In this document: in pieces, positions 55,581 to 64,000 of the stretch
Numbering within the stretch: position 1 is the stretch's first letter
Layout of the letters: the number at the start of each line of letters is the position of its first letter
Assembly (NCBI GenBank): GCA_903632075.3
Contig: CAHIKZ030000388.1
Location: 251,501-315,500 of the forward strand
Source: Acanthosepion pharaonis
Lineage: Eukaryota; Mollusca; Cephalopoda; Sepiida; Sepiidae
Direction: 5' to 3'
DNA length: 64,000 nucleotides
Position numbers and translations under genes: made by a program
Notes under the pieces: model-generated
Seen by the model: only the letters and a program-made list of their open reading frames with translations
Told to the model about the DNA's origin: nothing
Databases searched by the model: none

Positions 55581-57370
55581 AGGGTTTCTGATCGTCAATC
55601 TTGTCAGTGCACACCAAATACTATGGAACAGCATGCTGCATGATCACAAGTTAACACGATAAAAGACAAAGGCTACATCAAGAAATAAGAACACAAAGCC
55701 TGTTTTCTAGATTATATGCAGACGTTTTATTCAGGGCTTCACCTGCTTGTCTGGGTGGGTAGGTAGGGGCTACTTGGGGCGACTTCTTCTATGTCAGCTC
55801 TTCCCCTTATCAACTCCTTGCCCTAGGGAAGGTTACTGAATAGAATAATCACACAAAGGTTGGTAATGAGCAATAATAAGAACAACACATATAAGATCTA
55901 CAAGCGGCATGTAGAAGTAATCAACTGCCAGAAGTGAGTCAAGTGAATTCCACAATGAATCTCCACCTGCAGACCAACATACAGTATTTACTACCATATT
56001 TATGTGAATGGGGACATATCCATAATTGTCCGTAGGTAGGCTTCAACATTTATTTATTTCATATTATTCATTTATACAATATTTTAGAGTGTTCTCAAAT
56101 TCAAAATTTGAAAACTTAATTTTTTTTTTTTTATTTTTCCTCCGTGTTACTGAAATAAAAGTTATAAAATAAAATCTCTACATTTACCCTGATGAAGTTC
56201 CTCAAGGAGTGAAACGTGTTGATAGAGAAAAGTTTTTCTTTTGCCTTTTATTTTATTTGTATATACATATATTAAAAATAACAAGATTAGAAAAAAATTA
56301 AAAAAACAAACAAACTTATTTTGACTTGGTGGGATGTAGCAGGCCTCTCAGTATCGCTCACTACTTTCATGCAAAGCGCTCGGATGCACTACATTCCTTT
56401 GTTCTGCCAAGCCTAACCTTCCATGCCACTTGCATAGTAGCAAATGACCTACATTTCCTGTGTATTCCATTGGTGAATGGACTGCAGACCAACATACAGT
56501 ATTTACTACTGTATTTATGTGAATGAAGACATACCGATTATCGTCTGTAGGTATGCTACAACACCCATCTACTCAACACAACATGGTGAATGGCAATATG
56601 ATATGGAGGGTTTAAAACTGCGTTTCCTACCAAGAGTGAATCAGAAATTTTTCTGATCCCAAGCAATATAGACCAGCACCTGGATATACCCCATTTCCAG
56701 TTTTGTTGCCAAAAAATCTCTTATCCATCCCTTTGCTTCTGTGCTGCTCTTTGGTCAAAGTGAATACCAATTAAAAGACCAAAATTAAAAAGGAATCATC
56801 CACTGGTCCACAAAGAAGAAACACTTGAGATTGAGATAAAACTATCTCTTCCCCTGTGGGCATCCATAGTATCACACCATGACTGGTTGTAGTCATAAGG
56901 TTGCTGCATAGTTGAGCATCTGATCAGTTCCCTCTACATATTTGGGTTGAAAAATGGTGAGGTATTTATTCATATATAACATGTTGGGCAAGTAGACCTG
57001 GCGGAACTTGTCCCTCTCCAAACCAAACTACAGTTGATACCCTCAAGCTTGAAGGCTTGCTTTGGTCACAGACACATAGCCATTGATTCCATTGGGGGAC
57101 CTGTCTGCCATATCCATTGATTTCAGTCTAGGATCCCCTCTGTCCAGTCAACCCATACATAACTATGGAGCCTAGTCTAATGCTAGATAACCATTGACCC
57201 TAAAAACTAGGTTCATCTACCCTTTAGTAAGTCTTGTTTTTTTTTTTTTTTTTATCATGACAGGTGTCTAACCATCTTCTTCACCAGAAAAGCCTGGCAG
57301 GGGAACCATTTGACTCACCTGTGACCCTTCTATGTGGTAGGTAGTATAGAGTTACATAGTATTTGGAATT
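55580..57370. other. Largely unclassified; intron of the PKC gene, if the exon call is right
   Basis: Two related 80-bp segments (CTGCAGACCAACATACAGTA at 55970 and 56485) lie 515 bp apart in direct orientation. A LINE family B fragment lies at 56320-56500 (+) (GCAGGCCTCTCAGTATCGCT). 56118-56135 is a T run; 56192 holds CTGATGAAGTTCC..GAAACG. 56580-57370 has higher GC and no family I recognise; no second PKC exon is visible. Confidence 0.45.
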
Positions 57371-57376
57371 ACTTAC

Positions 57377-57505
57377 CTTTAACCATGAGTTTATTCCTCT
57401 CAGAAGTTACTGTAAGCTTGATCCGCCCACGTCTCTCTGTGTGGTCAATACCACACAATTGGGGAACGTTTTTTTGACATTTTTTGTGAATGTTCATATC
57501 ACATG
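57377..57505 (-). CDS. Protein kinase C (conventional type) exon, C1B end to C2 start
   Basis: Partial CDS: one 129-bp internal exon, phase 1 on both sides. The acceptor is a pyrimidine-rich tract ending TTTTTTCTTCCAG (57506 on) and the donor is AAAG/GTAAGT at 57377/57376. It encodes CDMNIHKKCQKNVPQLCGID followed by HTERRGRIKLTVTSERNKLM and VK. The first part is the last third of a C1 phorbol-ester/diacylglycerol domain: C-x4-H-x2-C-x7-C, all four zinc ligands present. HTERRGRI is the conserved linker into the calcium-binding C2 domain of conventional PKCs (alpha/beta/gamma and invertebrate homologues), a membrane-recruited Ser/Thr kinase. There are no stops, and the conserved residues suggest a living gene. 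Neighbouring exons must lie outside or be unseen; a LINE starts about 135 bp upstream. Could alternatively be a retained pseudo-exon, but I think that unlikely. Confidence 0.85.
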
Positions 57506-57639
57506 CTGGAAGAAAAAATATATAGATTTGTAAAAGTTATGCAATATCAAAATTATATATACATTTACAATAATATAAATTTATGCTTATATATAATATT
57601 CATTTTATGCATACACAAGCAAACTCAAAATTTAAAAAA

Positions 57640-58040
57640 ATAATCAGTATCACCCATGAAAGGCAGTAAAGCCACTAAGACACCAGAGGTTACAGAATGT
57701 GGAAGAATTAGGAACAGAAACATTAATAATTAGCGGGAAGGGGAAAGAGTAATCAGGAGGACAGTAGATTGCAATTGACATTGCATTTAAATTTTTGCAG
57801 ATTAAACTTGGTTGGAAAGCATAGAGCCACAAGCAAGAAGTGCGAGAAAAGAAACTGTTAGCATAGAACTTACAGCTACATCTAGTTAGCTCAACTGTAA
57901 ATTGATGAGATCTCGATGCTAGTCTAGTACTGCGCTTAAATTAAAAATGTCGAGGTAACATAGCAAAGAATTACCCTGAAAGTATTTATAGAAAAGGCAC
58001 AGAGAGCCAACTTTTTTATGTGGGAAAGTGACTGAAGCCA
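57640..58040 (-). mobile_element. LINE family J 3' end in the PKC intron
   Basis: Minus strand, 3' UTR end at 57650-57700 (complement of TGTCTTAGTGGCTTTACTGC), then FQPSLICKNLNAMS-type and ASI..LDIDLIN-type pieces. No R300 insert; ends near 58040. Confidence 0.75.
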
Positions 58041-58094
58041 AGATATATTGTTTAACATTTGCTATATTTATAGGGAAAGAGTGTTAAATATTAG

Positions 58095-58410
58095 AGATAA
58101 AGACTGTGTAATATGAAGATTGCTTGAGGCATGAAACTGACAGTCAACATGCAGTGTTTATTCTTATGTCCATGCTCTCTCTGTATGTATATTTGGGCAG
58201 CAAGCATTCTTTTAAATATCTTTCATTAAATATGGCAGACATGGAAGATTTAATTTTTTTATTTAGTTTTTCCAGCATCCTTATATTTTTCAATTTAGTG
58301 AAAGTAAGGGAGTACAGAAATTTCCCATAATTTTCATTGTCCCAAGCATTTTCAGACACTTCTATAGCCATTTTCAAGGGGTTTTTATTTTTTATGTTGT
58401 TAGTCATTCT
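58095..58410 (-). pseudogene. Possible N-terminal fragment of a Penelope-like element
   Basis: Minus frame 58407-58144 reads LKNIRMLEKLNKKIKSSMSA then IFNERYLKECLLPKYTY. The R-x-LEKL...F-x-x-x-x-L-x-x-x-LLPKY pattern recalls the N-terminal part of Penelope-like proteins. Weak call: no RT is adjacent, and a host origin is not excluded. Confidence 0.4.
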
Positions 58411-58555
58411 TCATGGTGTGACTATTTAAATTGTATCTTATTTTTGTGTTTGTTTGGAATATGAGCGTTTATTCTGAGCCTTTGCATGTTGAGCTGGAAT
58501 TTGAGGGAATATGATTCTATTTTTAAAAAAAACTTTTTAACACTCCATACTCACT

Positions 58556-58625
58556 GTTCTTTTTTTTTCTTTTTTTTTTTTTTTAAATAAAAAAAAATAA
58601 AAAAATAAAATAAAATAAAAAGTCA
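58556..58625. repeat. Poly(T) joined to poly(A)/(TAAAA)n
   Basis: T run followed immediately by an A-rich run, a potential hairpin and the probable tail of the minus-strand LINE that follows. Confidence 0.85.
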
Positions 58626-58664
58626 CCATTGTTTTTACTTGCACCCCTGCTACTTATGCTCCTC

Positions 58665-58925
58665 TTGGGAGTTGGTTCCACAGAGCAGTGATTCGTGGGA
58701 GGGGGCTGCTTGAGTGGAACTTACTCCTCACCAGTTGAATAAGGAATGAATAAGGGTGGTTTACTACAATGTGAGTTGCATGGTGGGTCCTAGATGTGAA
58801 GATTAGCATTAACAGAAACAAGGAATGCAGTTTCTTTGAGCACTTTCCATGGAAGTAGCGATAGAGCAGTTAGAGGTTTGCCATATTACATCTGTGAGAG
58901 AAGGGTTGCAGAGTTGAAAACAATT
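58665..58925 (-). mobile_element. LINE family B fragment, minus
   Basis: Complement of WNQLPRGA-type (CTTGGGAGTTGGTTCCACAG) and HYFHGKCSK-type (CACTTTCCATGGAAGTAGCG) blocks of the 59210-59640 copy. Confidence 0.7.
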
Positions 58926-59075
58926 TGTCACCCACAATGATGCGGAGACACTTCAATAATTTAAATGCAATGTTAATCTTCATTATCTGAATTCTGTTCT
59001 TTTATTGTCTTTTCTCCTTACTAAAGTCTTATTTAGATTTCACTCTCAGTAACCCCTTGTGGCTTGGGGTGAAAT
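58925..59075 (+). mobile_element. LINE family J 3' UTR scrap
   Basis: AATTTAAATGCAATGTTAAT, GTAACCCCTTGTGGCTTGGG and GTGAAATAATTA mark the end of family J. Confidence 0.7.
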
Positions 59076-59209
59076 AATTACGCCCCCCCCTCAAACAAAA
59101 AACCCTCTCCATTACTCACACAATTTGAATATTATACAGTGAGCATTCAAGATCAAAATTCAGCTTATAATTCTATTAGTTAAAAATTTATTACACTTCT
59201 CTCAGAATA

Positions 59210-59640
59210 TAAAGTGAGCCTTGATAGAGTCCAAAAATGTGTCTGAGTCCTTGTGGGTGATGAATTATTCTTTACCCTCCAAAAGACAGAATGTGGCAAG
59301 CCTCTTGCTGCTCTGTCACTACTTCCATGGAAAGTGCTCAGACAAAAAAATTCTCTTATCCTGCCAGTACAAACCTTCACGACAAGGACACGCCATGCCA
59401 CTTACACAGTAGCAGATCACTCATATTCCCTTTGTATTCCATCAGTGAGAAGCAAGTTCAACTTAAACAGCTTCCAGCAAACCACTGCTCTGTGGAACCA
59501 ACTCCCAAGAGGATGTTTCACTGATTACTACAATCTTAACCTGTTGAAGTCTAGGGTCAACTGCTATCTTCCACTCCTAATGTAACCCTCTACTTTGAGT
59601 GGCCCCCAGGTCTTGTAAAGGATGAACCTTACTGTAAAAA
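59210..59640 (+). mobile_element. LINE family B 3' end (CR1/Jockey-like)
   Basis: Plus strand reads SLIESKNVSESLWV-type start in one frame, then VASLLLLCHYFHGKCSDKKI, and in another frame FNLNSFQQTTALWNQLPRGC, FTDYYNLNLLKSRVNCYLP. The order (HYFHGKCS, then LWNQLP-CF, then YNL--FK-RVN) matches the C-terminal block of Jockey/CR1-type LINEs but differs from family J. Several frameshifts. Confidence 0.75.
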
Positions 59641-59644
59641 ATAA

Positions 59645-60020
59645 GTACTCTGACATTACTGAATAAAGGATAATCTAAGACATGCATATGAAAATGCAGT
59701 AAACAGAGTTAATTCCCCTTAATATTTTTATTCTTAACTCTGTCTTGTGTATTCTCTCCCAAGTGTATTATTTGTGACATTGGCAATCTTCTTGATAGGA
59801 AATGATGATCCTGGCAGAAATAAGTACATTCCTTGCAAGTATGTCTTCTGTCGTATTTTTGCAGTTTTTATATTATCAGGATTTATTTGAATTACTTATT
59901 ACTCAATCTAACATCAAACCAGAGATTTGCACAGAATAAGAACCTAAGCTAAATCTCTGTCTTCCAACCAAATCTATTGTGAGATAAATTTTGCTTTTGA
60001 AAGATGCTGACTTAATGCTT
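59645..60020. other. AT-rich stretch, nothing recognised
   Basis: No coding or repeat signal. Confidence 0.45.
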
Positions 60021-60024
60021 TCCT

Positions 60025-60135
60025 GTTTTCATGGTAACATCTTTTGGATTGCATTGTCTTGAATATAAATGAGAACTTGCACAGAGAAAACAGCATTCTT
60101 AGACTCTTGGATGAGCCAAAGTTCCTACTGCAAAG
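60025..60135 (-). repeat. Diverged duplicate of 60773-60890
   Basis: GTTTTCATGGTAACATCTTTTGG and AATATAAATGAGAACTTGC parallel GTTTTCATGGTGACAATCTC and AATATAAATAAGAACTTGC about 745 bp away, and the end reads like a broken copy of the candidate exon's last codons (stop inside). Confidence 0.65.
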
Positions 60136-60185
60136 GATTTTGATTTAGGCAGTACAGTACGTGTTTATCATTATTATGAAAGTAG

Positions 60186-60510
60186 TTACTTTCAACTTCA
60201 ATCTTTGTTTTAGCCATTATTATTCATTCTTGGCAAATATTTACATTCATCTTCATGTTTTATGGGATGAAGCATTGTCAGCCATTATTAATTTTTGACT
60301 AATATTTACTTTCATTTTTTATTAAATGAAGCATTACCAAACATTTTTATTAATTTTTGACTAGTATTTACTTTCATCTTTATTATTAGATAAAGCATTG
60401 TCAACCATTTTTATTAATTTTTGACTAGTATTTACTTTCATCTTTATTATTAGATAAAGCATTACCAACCATTATTATTAATTTTTTACTAGTATTTACT
60501 TTCATCTGTT
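60186..60510. repeat. Minisatellite, 64-bp unit, about five copies
   Basis: TTACTTTCATCT-like anchors at 60186, 60241, 60306, 60368, 60432 and 60496; the last three intervals are 62, 64 and 64 bp. Unit: ATTAATTTTTGACTAGTATT with TTAGATAAAGCATTNNCAAC. Confidence 0.85.
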
Positions 60511-60864
60511 TAGTTCTTGCATATCAATACTTTACTCATGCAATGTGTTTGCATCTCACCAAGAGCTTAGGCTTTGTCACTCATCTTGTACTGCCTGTGA
60601 TAAATAGGCAGCTTAATGAAACATGCATATCAAATCTGAATCAAACTAAATGAATTGATCCATAAATTAAAAAGAATTACTTTTTATGTTCTAACATTAT
60701 TTTTATTTGTAATCTTAATCATTTATAATCACATATCTATTCATTCTATGGTTGATGCTGGCTTAACACACACTAGTTTTCATGGTGACAATCTCTTTTG
60801 GCTAGAGAGGCTTAAATATAAATAAGAACTTGCTAAGAAAATGTCAGTTTTTTTACTTAGAACA

Positions 60865-61023
60865 TCAGAGGAGCCTTAATTTCTGCTGCAGACGATTCAT
60901 GTTCTTCACAATCGCCACTGCAGAATTGATGTCAGTTTTGCTCGTTATGAGATTATCCTTGATTAATCTATCTTTAAATCTACAAAATAAGTTCTTTGAA
61001 TATTCAATATCATTTAATCTGAT
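60865..61023 (-). CDS. Candidate terminal exon, function unknown
   Basis: Partial CDS. A strong acceptor (long T tract then ATATCAG, 61024-61030) opens a 53-codon frame ending in TGA at 60867-60865: IRLNDIEYSKNLFCRFKDRL, IKDNLITSKTDINSAVAIVK and NMNRLQQKLRLL. Charge pattern and higher GC than the flanks look protein-like. I do not recognise the family. It would lie in the PKC intron on the same strand, so it would be an alternative last exon, a nested gene or a pseudogene. The plus-strand frame over it is less plausible. Confidence 0.35.
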   Translation of the reverse strand: MRLNDIEYSKNLFCRFKDRLIKDNLITSKTDINSAVAIVKNMNRLQQKLRLL

Positions 61024-61029
61024 CTGATA

Positions 61030-61204
61030 TAAAAAAAAGCAAATGCAATAAAAAAATTTTTTAAAGAAAAAATCCAAGAAAGTAAAAGCAAGAAAAGTGT
61101 TGTTAATAGCAGCAGTCAGTTACAGCTAGGTAAAAAATTTGGACATAAAATAATTTCCACAAAACACCAATCACACAAACACACACATAAATATATATTG
61201 AAAA

Positions 61205-61205
<1 letters not shown>
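61030..61205. other. AT-rich, nothing recognised
   Basis: Short spacer before a TA run. Confidence 0.4.

Positions 61206-61209
<4 letters not shown>

Positions 61210-61247
<38 letters not shown>
61210..61247. repeat. (TA)n microsatellite, left border of a palindrome
   Basis: Pure TA run. Confidence 0.95.
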
Positions 61248-61250
<3 letters not shown>

Positions 61251-61257
61251 TAGTGCA

Positions 61258-62120
61258 GTATATATAATATTGTAAAGAGGTAAACATACAAAGAATTAAT
61301 CAGTAAAGTTAATGTAATTAATGGCAAAATCACTTCGCTAACAAATTTAATAGGGCATTGATTTACTAACCACTCATTAAATGATGTGATCCTTACGTTT
61401 AAAATTATAAAATGGATTTGATCTTCCGGTGTGGCTAGTACTTTTGAAAATCATCATATTTTCATTATCAGTCTTTGATATTTTTTTTCCATTTCAGATA
61501 ACTCCAAGACAAAAAAAAAAAATGTATTGTAGGCTGAAAGATGTTTACTTTTAAGACTGTGTTATTTATTAATGGTTACATAATTTTAGAATGTGCAGTG
61601 TTGCAATGATAGAGTTTTATTTTAAATATTTCAAGTGAGAACATTTTTTTTGAATATAGTAATAATTGGACCATTTTGTCCATGTCACATTAACTGAAAA
61701 ACACAACAAAAAAAATTTGCAGATTTACCACATTACTATATTAAAAAAGTGTTCTCACTTGAAATATTTAAAATACAACTCTAGTATTGCAACATGGCAC
61801 ATTCTGAAATCACGTAATTGTTAATAAATAACACACTCTTAAAAAAAAAAAAAAACATCTTTCGGCCTACAATACATTTATTTTCATCTTGGAGTTACCT
61901 GAAATGGGAAGAAAAATTATTAAAGTCAGAAGATGAAAATGTGATGATTTTTGAAAGTAATAGCTGCACCAGAAGATCAAATCCATCTTACAATTTTAAA
62001 CATAAGGATCACGTCAATGAATGGTTAGTAAGTTAATGCCCTATTGAATTTGTTAGCAAAGAGATTTCACCCCTAACTACATTAACTTTACTGATTAATT
62101 CATTCTATGACTACCTCTTC

Positions 62121-62122
<2 letters not shown>
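61258..62122. repeat. Long palindrome, arms about 420 bp
   Basis: Left arm about 61270-61690 and right arm about 61705-62122 are reverse complements with scattered differences: AATTAATCAGTAAAGTTAAT (61290) against ATTAACTTTACTGATTAATT (62080), and TTTCAAGTGAGAACATTTTT against GTGTTCTCACTTGAAATATT near the centre. TA microsatellites border both ends. No coding content. Confidence 0.9.
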
Positions 62123-62178
<56 letters not shown>

Positions 62179-62191
62179 TTGTGTGTGTGTG
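62122..62191. repeat. (TA)n(GA)n(GT)n microsatellite, right border of a palindrome
   Basis: TA, then GA, then GT runs. Confidence 0.95.
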
Positions 62192-62249
62192 AGATAGGTG
62201 TTTTGTTAAAATTATATTATGTTCAAAATTTTTAATAAAACCAAATACT

Positions 62250-62605
62250 AAGAGACTGTTGTGGTGTCCTCCTCCTAAGAGTCTATGTTAGACTCTTCCG
62301 CCTACTATAAGTTTAGTAGGAGAGAAGGTTCAGGGAACAGTAAACAGTGAGTAGATCGAATAGGCCCGGTTTTTGCTATTACTTAACCATTTACTTGGTC
62401 ACAACATCTTGAACCAGGTTTACAGATATATCATATATTAAGCAGTAAGTACACCAGAAGAGTATTACACGGCTAGAAAGAGTGTAATAAATAAACTAGC
62501 ACTCAGTCTATTCACTGTTCCCCAAACCTTCTCTTTTACTAAACTTATAGTAGGCGGAAAAGTCTAACAGACTATTAGAGGGAGGACAGCACAACAGAGA
62601 CAGAA
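62250..62605. repeat. Inverted repeat, arms about 100 bp
   Basis: Arms 62252-62350 and 62509-62605: CCGCCTACTATAAGTTTAGT against ACTAAACTTATAGTAGGCGG, an exact 20-bp match within longer arms. The inner 150 bp (CCCGGTTTTTGC...) is unique. Could be a foldback/MITE; no target duplication identified. Confidence 0.85.
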
Positions 62606-63572
62606 ACATATTCAACACACTGCTGGGTAAGAAAAGGTTCAAAGTTTATTATTTTAAGGTTGTTCAACTTGTATGCACTCAACATGAACACCATGTCTTT
62701 TGCAACGAATATGGAAATGGTATTCAACTTCTTGCCATGCTCAAATCAATTGATTTAAATTTATACAAAATTTGAAAAAAAAAAAAACAAACAAAAAGAG
62801 CATTAGGGGCCAGATGGACTAATGATTGCAAGAAATTTTCTGTCTGGAATTACTTCCATAGCACTTTCCATGTTTAGACATGGACGCAATGCAGTGGAGG
62901 TTTAAAATCAGGGTTTTCTTTCTCTTAGAGCAATGGTCCTCAACTTTTTTTATCCATGGACTACTTTTACTCTTAATATTTTTTTTGGTGGATCCCCTTA
63001 ACTATTTAAAGAAAAAAAACATTTTTTACTAATAGATACTATTAGGAATTGTATTATAGAAATAGTAAATGTATATACTTTATTTTGAAGTAAGACGAAT
63101 TTAATGAAGATAAACTTGTAGTTAACAAATTCTATGGGACATTTATGTACAAGAGTAAAATAATTCATAATAAACTATTTTAAAATATGTAAGTAATTAA
63201 TAAATTTTAAAAAGTGCAGATCCTTGTGGTTGATACTGCTCTGCAAATTTTTTATATTTGGCTCCATCGATGTCAATGATACTCAAAGATCACCTCTTTT
63301 CTCAATTTTGATTCTATTTACAATTAATTTACATTAATTTTTAAAATTAATATTATTATTTATCATTAATATAATAAATTAATTTATATAATAATTTATA
63401 ATCTTTATATAATTTTTATATATATATATGTGTGCAGATATGTAGAGAAATAGGAAAGAACACATTAGGTAAATAATCCGGAGTTCTTTAGTATTTTTGT
63501 TTTTATTTTTTAAAAAACAGTGCTCTATACAGAAGTAGAGCTTAAATTATAATTATTATTATTATTTTTTTT

Positions 63573-63623
<51 letters not shown>

Positions 63624-64000
63624 AAAGGTAATAAATCTGTTGGTATATAATCCAAGTGGATCCTAGTAATATAAAATATTAAAACTGATCCATAAAAAGA
63701 GCTCAATGTATTTATTATTACAGAGCAGAAATTAATACACATAGAACTGGTTCCTGGAAATTTGGATGCTATTATTGAATTGAAGGCATGTAATCTTTAA
63801 GAACCTATTCTGTTTATTTTCTTTTCAATCTGAGAATGAAAAAAAATCACTTTATAGTATCAAAAAAAATTAAACCATTTTGATAATTCAATAGAAAACA
63901 TTTATTTATTAAGATAAAGATGTTCCAATAACTTGGACTGATTTTAAACTTAATTCACATTTAAAATCAGTCCAAGTTATTGGAACACCCTTTATTTCCA
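62605..64000. other. Unclassified, with a SINE A scrap, hAT-like end and (TA)n
   Basis: 62815-62932 resembles the 3' variant of SINE A (GGTTTAAAATCAGGGTTTTC). CAATGGTCCTCAACTTTTTT at 62933 resembles a hAT end; the right end is not found. A TA run lies at 63579-63621. At 63925-63990 GTTCCAATAACTTGGACTGA and TCAGTCCAAGTTATTGGAAC form a perfect 20-bp inverted repeat (TTGGACTGATTTTAAA arms extend it), a small hairpin at the window edge. Confidence 0.5.

Noticed and set aside
59253..59585. 110-codon plus-strand frame as a host gene
   Set aside because: It contains the LWNQLPRGCF block of a LINE, repeated elsewhere in the window.
1..64000. CRISPR array
   Set aside because: Tandem repeats here are satellites, LINE ends or microsatellites; no spacer-repeat layout and the genome is eukaryotic.
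57505..64000. Further PKC exons upstream (C1A, first half of C1B)
   Set aside because: I looked for the CDHCG-type zinc-ligand codons on the minus strand and found none; the introns are probably longer than the window.

Overview
This window looks like transposon-rich intergenic or intronic DNA from an animal nuclear genome. It is AT-rich, full of (TA)n/(TG)n microsatellites, and carries at least four classes of decayed mobile element on both strands. I see no bacterial features (operons, ribosome binding sites, CRISPR). The tRNA-headed and 5S-headed SINEs, the non-LTR retrotransposons and the Penelope-like remnant suggest a mollusc, perhaps a cephalopod. That taxonomic call is inference only.

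Host genes. One exon is convincing: 57377-57505 on the minus strand encodes the end of the C1B zinc-binding domain and the start of the C2 domain of a conventional protein kinase C. It has a good acceptor and donor and an intact frame. Most of the right part of the window is therefore probably PKC intron. A weaker candidate terminal exon lies at 60865-61023 (minus). No complete protein-coding gene is present.

Layout. 1-1100: satellite of about 185-190 bp split by a SINE. 1.1-5.5 kb: DNA-transposon scrap, TA palindrome, two 5S/tRNA chimeric SINEs, a 101-bp tandem array made from a LINE C-terminus. 6-9 kb: LINE 3' ends and an LTR-like repeat. 11.3-13.3 kb: the best non-LTR retrotransposon copy, with a reverse transcriptase and a triplicated 3' end. 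13.7-19.9 kb: minisatellite, LINE array, duplicated mariner fragment, LINE, tRNA SINE. 21-29 kb: SINEs, LINE fragments, mariner remnant, a tandem SINE tail, the plus-strand 5S/tRNA SINE. 30-37 kb: LINE tandem array, a nested LINE with a MADE1-like mariner MITE, LINE and LTR-like copies. 38-45 kb: microsatellite-rich SINEs, two of which carry hammerhead-ribozyme folds, then a LINE and a Penelope-like remnant. 45.7-47.1 kb: Tigger/pogo and Tc1 remnants. 47-50 kb: microsatellites. 50.8-54.5 kb: a SINE split by a hAT element, a polypurine array, a mariner split by a LINE. 55-64 kb: LINE fragments around the PKC exon, a 64-bp minisatellite, a 0.85-kb palindrome and a second inverted repeat.

Most notable: two hammerhead-ribozyme folds directly downstream of tRNA-like heads (39535-39576 and 40289-40335), the 5S/tRNA chimeric SINEs, the PKC exon, and a recurring pattern in which the 3' ends of unrelated LINEs are tandemly amplified. 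All family names come from reading translations and motifs by eye; no database search was run.
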